Source: an uncultured Verrucomicrobiota bacterium
Lineage (GTDB): Bacteria > Verrucomicrobiota > Kiritimatiellia > RFP12 > UBA3636
Direction of reading: 5' to 3'
Length of the DNA: 43,276 bases
Assembly: GCA_949295265.1 (NCBI GenBank)
Contig: CASFKR010000005.1
Span: 1-43,276, forward strand
Within the stretch, counting starts at the first letter, position 1; every line of letters begins with the position of its first letter. Positions 33,331 through 41,140 of this stretch are shown here, one piece after another. The notes under the pieces are model-generated. The model did not search any database. It was given only the letters and a program-made list of their open reading frames with translations, and was not told the DNA's origin. A program made the translations under genes and the position numbers.

Positions 33331-34146
33331 ATGAATCCGCAAAAAATACTCATTCTCACCGCCGGTCAGTCCAACATGTCCGGCCGCGGCACCGCCGATC
33401 CCGACGACCTCGAAGACATCCCCGGCATCCGCGTCTTCGGCAGCGACGGCGCGTGGCACACCTCTGGCGAACCCGTCTGCCGCGACAAACCGGACCTCAT
33501 CGGGCTCTTCGACGCCGAAGGGCGCCACATTCCGCAGGCGCCGGACGCACCCTGGGCCTTCCCGTGCCCGCCCGGGCACTCCATCCGCGGCGTCGGACCC
33601 GCACGCACCTTTGCGCGCCTGCTGCTGGGAACGCTCCCGCCCGGCTCTGAAATCGGCATCATCCCCACTTCCTTCGGCGGCTCCTCCATCACGCAATGGG
33701 AACCGGCGCCGCTGGATGCGCCTCCGGGCATATACGACAACGCCTTGGCGCTCGCCCGCGGCGCACTCGCCGACGGCGGCGCCATTTCCGTCATTCTCTG
33801 GCATCAGGGCGAAGCCGACCTCTACCGCGGCACAGCCGATTACCGCGAGCGGCTCCTCGCGCTCATCCGCCGCTTCCGCAACGACCTCGGGCTGCCCGAA
33901 ACCGTGCCATTTCTGACCGGTGAGCTGGGCGGTTTTCTCTCCGAGCGGCACCCGAAAGGACCGCAGGACTTCAATGCCGGGTTGCGCGCGCTGGCTGCCG
34001 AATTCCCGTACATCGGCTGCGCCGCCGCCGAAGATCTGCCGCACCGCGGCGATTTTCTCCACTTCAATACCGAAGCGCAGCACCGCCTCGGTGAACGCTA
34101 CTTCCAGGAATACCTGCGCATCACCCGCGGAACCCGCTCCGCCTGA
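33331..34146 (+). CDS. SASA-type carbohydrate acetylesterase (SGNH hydrolase)
   Basis: The 271-residue protein has the motifs of the sialate O-acetylesterase/DUF303 group (family CE6-like): ILTAGQSNMSG with nucleophile Ser14, the GPARTFARLLL block, GIIPTSFGGSSITQW, the WHQGEADLY block, and a C-terminal DFLHFN with Asp241 and His244 completing the triad. Such enzymes remove acetyl groups from xylan, pectin or sialic acid. There is no signal peptide, so it seems to act in the cytoplasm on imported sugars, unlike many SASA proteins. It follows the large secreted protein on the same strand and is convergent with murA. The substrate cannot be read from the sequence. Confidence 0.88.
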   Translation: MNPQKILILTAGQSNMSGRGTADPDDLEDIPGIRVFGSDGAWHTSGEPVCRDKPDLIGLFDAEGRHIPQAPDAPWAFPCPPGHSIRGVGPARTFARLLLGTLPPGSEIGIIPTSFGGSSITQWEPAPLDAPPGIYDNALALARGALADGGAISVILWHQGEADLYRGTADYRERLLALIRRFRNDLGLPETVPFLTGELGGFLSERHPKGPQDFNAGLRALAAEFPYIGCAAAEDLPHRGDFLHFNTEAQHRLGERYFQEYLRITRGTRSA

Positions 34147-34217
34147 CGGTCCGCCTCCCCCGCCCGGCCGTTCCGGCAACGACGGTGCCGCAGAGAGACA
34201 GGCGGGGCAACAGGACA

Positions 34218-35516
34218 TCAGGATTCGCGGCGGATATGGGCGCCCAGCGCGGCCAATTGCACTTCGAAGGCCTCGTAGCCGCGGTCAATGGATTCGGCAT
34301 TGTTGATGGTCGTCACGCCATCGGCACAAAGCGCCGCCACCAGCATGGCCATGCCCGCCCGGATATCCGGCGAGGAGACGGTCGAGCCGTGGAGCCGCGA
34401 AACGCCGCGCACCACCACGCGATGCGGATCGCAATGCACGATTTGCGCGCCCATGCCGATCAGGTGATCCACAAAATAGAGGCGGCTTTCGAACATCTTC
34501 TCGAAAAAGGTGATCAGCCCCTCTGACTGGGTCGCCAGAACAATCAGAACCGACATCAGATCGGAGGGCAATGCGGGCCAGATGCCATCATCGATTTTCG
34601 AGATGGCGCCGGAGATATCCGTTTCGATGCGCAGGGGTTTCTCCGGGTCGTAAGCATAGAGGATGCGCCCGTTCTCCTGCCGGAAGGTGAGCCCGAGCCG
34701 TGCGAGGGGGCGGCGCAGAACGTCAAACTCATCCCCGTCGACGGGGCCCACATCCAGCGACCCGTGCGTCACGGCCGCCGCCGCGAGATAGCTGGCCGAT
34801 TCGATGTAATCGCCCCAGACGCGGAACGTGCCGCCATGCAGCGAGCGGACACCCTCGATTTGGAGCTGGTTGGTACCGGCGCCGGAAATCTGTGCGCCCA
34901 TCCCGGTGAGCATCTGACAGAGATTCTGCACATGCGGCTCGCAAGCCGTATTGTAGAAAACGGACGTTCCCTCGGCGAGGGCGGCGCCCATGACGAGATT
35001 CTCCGTACCCGTCACGGAAGCTTCATCCAGGAGGTGGCGCCCCGCACCGCGCAAAGCGCCGCCTGCGGGCGTGCGCAGCGCAAACGGATGTCCGTCCGCA
35101 TAAACGGCACCCATGGCGCGAAAGCCTTCGATGTGGGTATCGAGACGGCGCTGCCCGATGACATCGCCGCCCGGCGGATAGAGCGAAATCTGCCCGCACC
35201 GCGCCAGGAGCGGCCCGACCAGCAGGAAAGACGTGCGGATGCGCTCGCAGAGGTCCTGCGGCAGCGCCGTTGCGGTGATGCGGCCGGCATCGATGTGCGC
35301 GGTGCGGGTGCGCTCATCGAGCTCCGCCCGTGCGCCGACCGCATTGAGCAGCGCAATCATCGAGCGCACATCGCGGATGAGCGGCACGTTGGTCAGCGTC
35401 ACCGGCTCATCGGTGAGAAGCGATGCCGCCAGCATCGGCAGCGCCGCATTCTTGTTGCCCGGCGTCTGGTGCCGCCCGTGCAGCGGAAAGCCGCCTTCAA
35501 TGATGAATTTCGACAT
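34218..35516 (-). CDS. murA: UDP-N-acetylglucosamine 1-carboxyvinyltransferase with Asp in place of the fosfomycin-target Cys
   Basis: The 432-residue enzyme catalyses the first committed step of peptidoglycan synthesis, transferring enolpyruvate to UDP-GlcNAc. It carries the substrate-binding GNKNAALPMLAASLL (Lys22) and the repeated EPSP synthase-like fold. In the active-site loop, where E. coli has GGCTIGARPVDLHI with Cys115, it reads GGDVIGQRRLDTHI with Asp118. Asp at this position is known from Mycobacterium and Chlamydia, where the enzyme works but is not inactivated by fosfomycin. It lies 78 bases after parC on the same strand, so it may be transcribed with parE-parC. It implies the organism makes peptidoglycan precursors. 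Confidence 0.95.
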   Translation of the reverse strand: MSKFIIEGGFPLHGRHQTPGNKNAALPMLAASLLTDEPVTLTNVPLIRDVRSMIALLNAVGARAELDERTRTAHIDAGRITATALPQDLCERIRTSFLLVGPLLARCGQISLYPPGGDVIGQRRLDTHIEGFRAMGAVYADGHPFALRTPAGGALRGAGRHLLDEASVTGTENLVMGAALAEGTSVFYNTACEPHVQNLCQMLTGMGAQISGAGTNQLQIEGVRSLHGGTFRVWGDYIESASYLAAAAVTHGSLDVGPVDGDEFDVLRRPLARLGLTFRQENGRILYAYDPEKPLRIETDISGAISKIDDGIWPALPSDLMSVLIVLATQSEGLITFFEKMFESRLYFVDHLIGMGAQIVHCDPHRVVVRGVSRLHGSTVSSPDIRAGMAMLVAALCADGVTTINNAESIDRGYEAFEVQLAALGAHIRRES

Positions 35517-35594
35517 ACCCTACCCTCGGTGGAGAAATGGACTTGACGGTCCCGGCGTTTTCCCGCGCGGCGGCGGCAAGCCCGGGACGCAATC

Positions 35595-38132
35595 TCAGAA
35601 CAGCGAACCTTTCTCGGAGACGAGCGAATCATCCCAGAACCGCGGCGGCTTTTCGCCGCCCGCAATGGCGGAGATGGTCTTCGTGGTGATCTGCTTGCCG
35701 CGGGCATGAACGCCCTTGATGGCGACTTCGTCGGCCGGTTTGAGCGACTTCTGCAGGATGCGGAGTCCCTTGGCAGGACGGAATTTGATCCAGATTGTCT
35801 CCGGCGTGCCCGGTTCGAAGAAGCGGATGGTTCCCGGCTCCGGCAGAAGGTCGTAATCCTTGTTCAGGATGCAGCCGCCGAAGGAGAAGCGCTTCAGGCA
35901 GCTGAAAGGCACCTCCGATTCCGTGTACACGCACGTGTAGATGCGGTCGCGGTCGTAGACCTCCAGATAAAAGACGTCTTTGTCGATGAAGACCTTTTCC
36001 CGCGCGGGCGCGGGAATGACGCGGTAGCGGCCGTCCTTCCAGACGAGCAGAATCCGGTCCGTCGAGGAGCACGTGAAGAGCGGTTCCTGCCCGCGCATGT
36101 CGTTCCCCAGAAAGCCGGTTTCCCGGTCGTAGCAGATGGAGAGTTTGGTGGCGGTGACGGCACGGACATCGATGGTGTCGAAGGTCTCGACGGCAGTCAG
36201 CCGCGGGAACCGCTCCACGGTAACGATGCGGAAGGTCTTTTTGGCGGGTTTGGCGGGCTTTTTGGGTTCCGCCGCCTTCTTTCCCTTGCCCTTTGCGGCG
36301 GGAGCCGCCGGTGCGGGCTCGGGCTCCACCTCGACGCGCTCCTCGCGGTACTGGTACTTCCTGATCAGCCCCTGGAGATACTCGATGGTATTTTCGCGCA
36401 ACCGCTTGAGGGCGCGGCGGACCGCGCCGAGTTCCTTCAGGATGCCCTCGATTTCCTCGCGGTTTTTCTGGATGTCGAAGAGCGAAATGCGCCGGATGGG
36501 CACCGCCAGAAGCATCTCCACATCGTCGTGATTGATGGGGCGCACGAGTTTTTCGGCGAACGGTTCGAAGCCGGCGAGGATTTCCGCGCGGACGGACTCC
36601 GCCGTGGTGCACGACTCGATGCGCTTGTAGATGCGCTCCTCCACGAAAATCTGAATCAGCGTCTTGCGATGCTGCTCCTCGAGAAGCTCGCCCTCGCGGA
36701 TTTCGAACTCCCGCTTGCGCAGGGCGAGCAGACGGTTGACGTTGGCGCGCAGCACCTCGGTCACGGTCGTCACCCGCGGGCGGTTGTTCTCGAGAACGGT
36801 GAGATTCGCGGAAATGGACAGCTCGCAATTGGTGGCGGCGTACAGCTGCTTCATCGCCTTCTCGGGGTCCGTCCCCGGAAGAAGCGTGATGATAATCTCC
36901 GCATGGTCCGCCGTTGCGTCGTGAATCGACTTCACGGGCACTTTGCGGGCCCGTGCCGCCTTTTCGATGGACTCCTGGAGCGCCTCCGTGGTCTGCCCGT
37001 ACGGCAGTTCGGTAATGACCAGCTGATTCTGCCCGCGCTGTTCGAAGCGCGCCCGGCAGCGGATGCGCCCGTTGCCGTCGTGATACTCGGCGCAGTCGAT
37101 CAGCCCGCCGGTCGGAAAATCCGGGTACAGGACGGGCTGAACGGCGGGATTGCGCAGCATCTCGATTTCCGCTTGGAGCAACTCGATGAAGTTGTGCGGC
37201 AAAATGAGCGTGGACATACCGACGGCGATGCCGTTGGCACCGAGCATCAGCAGAAGCGGCAGTTTCGACGGCAGGAGCACCGGCTCCTGATTGCGGCCGT
37301 CGTAGCTCGGAATGTAATCCGTCGTCTTCGGATTGAAGACCTCATCCCGCGCCAGATCCGTCAGGCGGCATTCGATGTAACGGGGTGCCGCAGCGGAGTC
37401 GCCCGTGTAGATGTTGCCGAAGTTGCCCTGCCCTTCGATGAGGTAGCGCTTGTTGGCGAGGTTGACGAGCGCGCCGTAAATGGACTGGTCGCCATGCGGG
37501 TGGTAGAACATGGTACGCCCGACAACGGTCGCCACCTTGATGAAGCGCCCGTCATCCATTTCGTGGAGCGTATGCAGGATGCGACGCTGGACCGGCTTGA
37601 GGCCATCCTCGACCGCGGGAATGGCGCGGTCGCAAATCGCGTAGGAGGCGAACTGGAGGAAGTTGTCATCCATGACACGCGCGAGAGGACCGCCTGCGCG
37701 GGGCTGGAAAGCACCCGGCTCGCCGCCACCGCCGCCATCGCCGCCATCGCCATCGCCGTCTTCGCCGCCATCGCCGCCATCGCCGCCATCGCCGTTGCCA
37801 CCATCGTTGCCAGAGTCGCCCGAACCGGCATCGTCACCGGCGCCATCGGCGGCAGGGGCGTCATCCGCCTCCGCAGCATCCATCGGCGCAACGTCCGTTG
37901 CGGCTGCAGGCTCTGGGGCCTCCGGCGTTTCTCCGTCCGGCCCGGTATAGCCGCCCGGCTCACCGGGTGCGGGCGGCGGCGCCGCACCCGCTCCGTCCGG
38001 CTCCGAAGACCCGCCGCCCAGCGAAATGCCCAGCGGAGCCGAGAAAAACGACCCGCTGTCTTCGCTGAATCCGGGCAGAAAGATATCCCGCTGCGGCGGC
38101 TCCGCGCCGCCCTTGTCCTTCCGGCGGCTCAT
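35595..38132 (-). CDS. parC: DNA topoisomerase IV subunit A-like protein with a long low-complexity N-terminus
   Basis: The 845-residue protein has a GyrA/ParC catalytic core from about residue 150: FASYAICDRAIPAVEDGLKPVQRRIL, the recognition helix region HPHGDQSIYGALV and the active site AAAPRYIECRL with Tyr252 (preceded by Arg251). At the quinolone-determining places it has Gln216 (E. coli GyrA Ser83) and Gly220 (Asp87). Residues about 40-150 are Ala/Pro- then Gly/Asp-rich, from a GCC-ATC-type tandem repeat at about 37725-37800. A Lys/Pro/Ala linker near 610-640 precedes a C-terminal domain that lacks a GyrA box I can recognise. With ParE it would decatenate DNA by passing one duplex through another. 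It starts within the parE stop (ATGA overlap, 38129-38132). Confidence 0.9.
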   Translation of the reverse strand: MSRRKDKGGAEPPQRDIFLPGFSEDSGSFFSAPLGISLGGGSSEPDGAGAAPPPAPGEPGGYTGPDGETPEAPEPAAATDVAPMDAAEADDAPAADGAGDDAGSGDSGNDGGNGDGGDGGDGGEDGDGDGGDGGGGGEPGAFQPRAGGPLARVMDDNFLQFASYAICDRAIPAVEDGLKPVQRRILHTLHEMDDGRFIKVATVVGRTMFYHPHGDQSIYGALVNLANKRYLIEGQGNFGNIYTGDSAAAPRYIECRLTDLARDEVFNPKTTDYIPSYDGRNQEPVLLPSKLPLLLMLGANGIAVGMSTLILPHNFIELLQAEIEMLRNPAVQPVLYPDFPTGGLIDCAEYHDGNGRIRCRARFEQRGQNQLVITELPYGQTTEALQESIEKAARARKVPVKSIHDATADHAEIIITLLPGTDPEKAMKQLYAATNCELSISANLTVLENNRPRVTTVTEVLRANVNRLLALRKREFEIREGELLEEQHRKTLIQIFVEERIYKRIESCTTAESVRAEILAGFEPFAEKLVRPINHDDVEMLLAVPIRRISLFDIQKNREEIEGILKELGAVRRALKRLRENTIEYLQGLIRKYQYREERVEVEPEPAPAAPAAKGKGKKAAEPKKPAKPAKKTFRIVTVERFPRLTAVETFDTIDVRAVTATKLSICYDRETGFLGNDMRGQEPLFTCSSTDRILLVWKDGRYRVIPAPAREKVFIDKDVFYLEVYDRDRIYTCVYTESEVPFSCLKRFSFGGCILNKDYDLLPEPGTIRFFEPGTPETIWIKFRPAKGLRILQKSLKPADEVAIKGVHARGKQITTKTISAIAGGEKPPRFWDDSLVSEKGSLF

Positions 38133-39961
38133 ACGATGTCCTCCGGATTCACCACGAGATTATCGAGGATGTACTGCTTGCGTGTGCGTGTGTTTTCGCC
38201 CATGTAAAACTGAATCGTGTCCTGCAGATGCGTGTCGTGCGTCACATCCACCGGCGTGAGGCGCATATTTTCGCCGATAAACGCCTTGAATTCCTCTGTG
38301 GAAACTTCTCCCAGACCCTTGAAGCGGGTGATTTCCGCGGAGGCGCCGATTTTTTCCACGGCCTCATCCCGCTCCCGCTCATTGTAGCAGTAGATGTTCT
38401 GATCCGCCTTTTTCTTATTGGAGGAGCGGACGCGGAAGAGCGGCGTCTCGAGGATGTACAGGTGACCCTCGCGGACGAGGCGGTCGAAAAAGCGCATGAA
38501 ATAGGTGATCATCAGGTTGCGGATGTGGAGTCCGTCCACATCTGCATCCGTTGCGAGAATCACGCGTTCGTAGCGCAGGGAATCGACGTTGTCGGCAATA
38601 TCCAGCGCGCACATCAGGTTGTAGAGCTCCACGTTTTTGTAGAGCACATCGCGCCGCAGATCCACGGTGTTGAGCGGCTTGCCGCGCAGCGTGAACACCG
38701 CCTGGAAGTCCGGCTTGCGGCTCGCGGTCAGCGTGCCGGCGGCGGACAAGCCCTCGCAGATGAAAATCTCCGTGCCGAGGCCCTTGCCCCGCTTCGCGTC
38801 GTAGTGCTGTTTGCAGTCGCGCAACTGCGGAATGCGGATGCTCACCGAGCGCGAACGTTCGCGCGCCGCCTTTTTGACCGAGTTGAGTTCCTTGCGCAGT
38901 TTGCGCGTATCCTCGATCTTCTCGATGATTTTCTGCGCCGTCGCCGGATTGCGGTTGAGCATCTCCACCACGAGCTGCTTCACCTTCGCAATCAGGTCCG
39001 AACGGATTTCCACGTTCACGAGCTTGTTCTTCGTCTGCGACTCGAACATCGGCTCCTTGAGGCGCACCGCCACGGCACCGACCATGCCCTCGCGAATGTC
39101 ATCCGCCTCGAACTTCGATTTCGGCGAGAATTCGTTGACGCCGCGCGCCAGGGCTTCCTTGAACGCCGAAAGGTGCGTGCCGCCGTCATCCGTAAACTGA
39201 CCGTTCACGAAGGAAAAATACTCTTCGTTGAACCGGTTTGTGTGCGTGAAGGAAAACTCCAGCGTGGCATCGCGGTAGTAAAAGGGCGTGTAGAGCTTTT
39301 CGAACTGCACCTCGTCATTCATCAGGTCCAGCAGCCCCTTTTCCGAGCGGAAGGTCGTGTCGTTGAGCACAATCGCCAGCCCGGAATTCAAGTAGGCGGT
39401 CAGGCGCATGCGGCGCTCCACATGCTCCGGATGAAACGTGTAGCCCTTGAAAATCGTCGGGTCGGGCGTAAAGGAAATCAGGGTACCGTTGCGCTCCTTG
39501 GTTTCCCCGCCCGTTTCGCTCACCAGCTCGCCGCGCGAATACTCCACCTGGGCAAAGCGTCCGTCGCGCACCGACCGCGCGACAAACCGCTCCGAGAGCG
39601 CATTGACGGCCTTCGTGCCCACGCCGTTCATGCCGACGCTGAACTGGAACACGTCATCGTTGAACTTGCCGCCCGTGTTGATCTGGGAGACGCATTCGCG
39701 CAACTTGCCCAGCGGAATCCCGCGACCGTAATCGCGGCAGGTGACCGACCGTTCGTCGACCTTTACCTCAACACGCTTGCCATATCCGGAAATAAACTCA
39801 TCGACGGCATTATCCAGCACTTCCTTGAGCAGAATATAAATGCCGTCGTTGTACTCTGCACCATCGCCCAGCCGCCCGATATACATGCCGGAGCGCTTGC
39901 GAATGTGCTCCAGCGAGGAAAGCTGCTGGATGGTTTGCTCGGTATATTCTTTTAACGCCAT
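38129..39961 (-). CDS. parE: DNA topoisomerase IV subunit B-like ATPase
   Basis: From the ATG at 39961 the protein is 610 residues, short like ParE and lacking the GyrB insert. The GHKL ATPase domain shows LLKEVLDNAVDEFISG, CRDYGRGIPLG and SVGMNGVGTKAVNALS; the transducer domain follows, then the TOPRIM domain with RYERVILATDADVDGLHIRN. The first TOPRIM motif is ICEGLSAAG, so the catalytic Glu403 is kept but the usual EGDSA Asp is Leu405. The region after it, AVFTLRGKPLNTVDL, is normal. A GGAG ribosome binding site lies 7 bases before 39961; the frame extends to 40006 without such a site. It is the first gene of parE-parC, probably with murA. Confidence 0.93.
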   Translation of the reverse strand: MALKEYTEQTIQQLSSLEHIRKRSGMYIGRLGDGAEYNDGIYILLKEVLDNAVDEFISGYGKRVEVKVDERSVTCRDYGRGIPLGKLRECVSQINTGGKFNDDVFQFSVGMNGVGTKAVNALSERFVARSVRDGRFAQVEYSRGELVSETGGETKERNGTLISFTPDPTIFKGYTFHPEHVERRMRLTAYLNSGLAIVLNDTTFRSEKGLLDLMNDEVQFEKLYTPFYYRDATLEFSFTHTNRFNEEYFSFVNGQFTDDGGTHLSAFKEALARGVNEFSPKSKFEADDIREGMVGAVAVRLKEPMFESQTKNKLVNVEIRSDLIAKVKQLVVEMLNRNPATAQKIIEKIEDTRKLRKELNSVKKAARERSRSVSIRIPQLRDCKQHYDAKRGKGLGTEIFICEGLSAAGTLTASRKPDFQAVFTLRGKPLNTVDLRRDVLYKNVELYNLMCALDIADNVDSLRYERVILATDADVDGLHIRNLMITYFMRFFDRLVREGHLYILETPLFRVRSSNKKKADQNIYCYNERERDEAVEKIGASAEITRFKGLGEVSTEEFKAFIGENMRLTPVDVTHDTHLQDTIQFYMGENTRTRKQYILDNLVVNPEDIV

Positions 39962-40066
39962 GAAAAACTCCGCCGCCCCGGCCGCCAGACTGCCGCCGGG
40001 ACGCATATTGACAGGGAATCGGCGGTACGTCCGCGAACATTCCCGAAGAGACTCAAAGATAATCTC

Positions 40067-40095
40067 ACTCTACCAAAACTTCACCCCTCGGGCAA
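40067..40095 (-). promoter_or_regulatory. Promoter of parE-parC
   Basis: On the minus strand TTGCCC (40095-40090), a 17-base spacer ending in TTGG, and TAGAGT (40072-40067). The leader to the parE ATG would be close to 100 nt. Confidence 0.55.
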
Positions 40096-40289
40096 ATTTT
40101 ACCCCGGCGGGTTTATCCCGTTTTTCTTGCAATCCCGCTCTGAGTCTACCTTTTCAGGGAATCGAAACCAGCCTGTGGCCGGCCCTTCCCGGCGCAATGC
40201 AGCGCATTCCGTGCCATCCCGCCATCCTGCCGCCATCGTCGCATTTCCGCGGACAGACAACCCGTTCAGCATTTCGCGGGAAAAGCCGT

Positions 40290-40318
40290 TTGACGCGGGA
40301 GGGGGCTTTTGGTATCGT
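40290..40318 (+). promoter_or_regulatory. Promoter of the small basic protein gene
   Basis: TTGACG (40290-40295), a 17-base spacer ending in TTGG, and TATCGT (40313-40318). Both boxes and the extended TG are good, so strong expression is expected. The leader to the ATG is about 36 nt. Confidence 0.78.
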
Positions 40319-40360
40319 CTGTCGCGTTTTCACACGTCATCTTACCGAAGGGTCGTTTCC

Positions 40361-40516
40361 ATGAGCCTCCACACCTCTCTGAAAGGCACCAGCCAGATTA
40401 CCGTTCGCCGCAATGTCCTCAAGCGCCACGAGCGTATTGACCTGCTTATGAAGCGCGGTCAATGGAAGAAGGGCGACCGCGGCTTTGGTCTGCCCAAGAC
40501 CAAGCCCGAGGAATAA
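40361..40516 (+). CDS. PVC-group small basic protein
   Basis: The 51-residue protein MSLHTSLKGT... contains RRNVLKRHERIDLLMKRGQW and ends GFGLPKTKPEE. I recognise it as the small basic protein family found in Chlamydiae, Verrucomicrobia and Planctomycetes, whose members share a start like MSxHxSL, an RNVLxRxERI block and a WxxGDxxFGLPK end. The biochemical role is not established; size, charge and conservation suggest binding to RNA or the ribosome. It has a strong promoter, a GAAGGG ribosome binding site region and two following hairpins, so it is a single-gene, probably highly expressed unit. It is the best taxonomic marker in the window. Confidence 0.88.
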   Translation: MSLHTSLKGTSQITVRRNVLKRHERIDLLMKRGQWKKGDRGFGLPKTKPEE

Positions 40517-40547
40517 TTTTCCCATCCATCCGTTTCCTTACCTGGCG

Positions 40548-40586
40548 CACGGTTCCGGTTTTTCCGGAATCGTGTCGTTTTCTTTT
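40548..40586 (+). terminator. Terminator after the small basic protein gene
   Basis: CACGGTTCCGG (40548-40558) pairs with CCGGAATCGTG (40564-40574) across a TTTTT loop with one G-U pair, followed by TCGTTTTCTTTT. Confidence 0.8.
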
Positions 40587-40588
40587 GC

Positions 40589-40620
40589 AGCCGGACGGCC
40601 AGACCGCCCGGCTTCTTGTT
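40589..40620. terminator. Second hairpin shared by the convergent genes
   Basis: AGCCGGACGG (40589-40598) and CCGCCCGGCT (40604-40613) form a stem with one mismatch, followed by TCTTGTTT on the plus strand. On the minus strand it follows the acetyltransferase stop and is trailed by GCAAAAGAAAA, so it is mainly a plus-strand terminator. Confidence 0.6.
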
Positions 40621-40627
40621 TCAGCCG

Positions 40628-41140
40628 TTACGGAATGCCGTCGAATTTCCGGCAGTACGGATAGATGTCGCGATACTGTCCGGCGCGGTCCCGGAACCCG
40701 CCCGGAATGCATCCCAGGCGCGTAAAGCCGAGCTTTTCATAGAGCCGGATGGCCGCCACATTGGTTGCGACGACCGCATTGAACTGCAGAACCCGGAACC
40801 CGAGCGAAGCACCGCACGCCAGGCAGGCGCGGACCAGCGCCTCCCCGATCCCCTTGCCACGAAACCGGGCGGAAACGGCATAGCTGGCATTGGCAATGTG
40901 ACCGCACCGCCCGATGTTGTTCGGGTGCAGGATAAAAAGTCCGGCCGGTTCCCCGTCGAGGAGCGCAATGGCGGTCCGCGTCTGCCCGGCGAAAAAGACG
41001 CGCGCGGTTTCCTCCGTCAGGGGTTCCTCCTGCGGAAAGGCGTCTCCGGCTTCGACGACCGCATTCCAGATGTCGCGGAGCGCGGGCAGATCCGCCTCGG
41101 TGTAGGGACGTACAAGTACGCTCATGGCCGTTTCCGTCAT
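40628..41140 (-). CDS. GNAT family N-acetyltransferase
   Basis: The protein is 170 residues from the ATG at 41140, or 165 from 41125 (MSVLVRPYTEADLPALRDIW). It has the GNAT acetyl-CoA loop ARFRGKGIGEALVRACL, a preceding beta strand IANASYAVS, and the C-terminal AAIRLYEKLGFTRLGCIPGG with the conserved Tyr. The form resembles phosphinothricin- or amino-acid-type acetyltransferases, but the acceptor cannot be predicted. Its first ATG overlaps the stop of the glycosidase gene (ATGA, 41137-41140), so the two are translationally coupled, as at three other gene junctions here. That favours 41140 as the start. Whether it has a role in sugar use with the glycosidase is unknown. Confidence 0.88.
   Translation of the reverse strand: MTETAMSVLVRPYTEADLPALRDIWNAVVEAGDAFPQEEPLTEETARVFFAGQTRTAIALLDGEPAGLFILHPNNIGRCGHIANASYAVSARFRGKGIGEALVRACLACGASLGFRVLQFNAVVATNVAAIRLYEKLGFTRLGCIPGGFRDRAGQYRDIYPYCRKFDGIP

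Larger units (their letters stand above)
39962..40360. other. Divergent promoter region between parE and the small basic protein gene
   Basis: The gap holds two back-to-back promoters (40067-40095 minus, 40290-40318 plus) and about 190 bases between them in which I see no gene, RNA or strong hairpin. Confidence 0.6.

Noticed and set aside
35706..38207. An 833-residue plus-strand frame over parC
   Set aside because: It lacks any recognisable motif, while the minus strand encodes a clear topoisomerase subunit.
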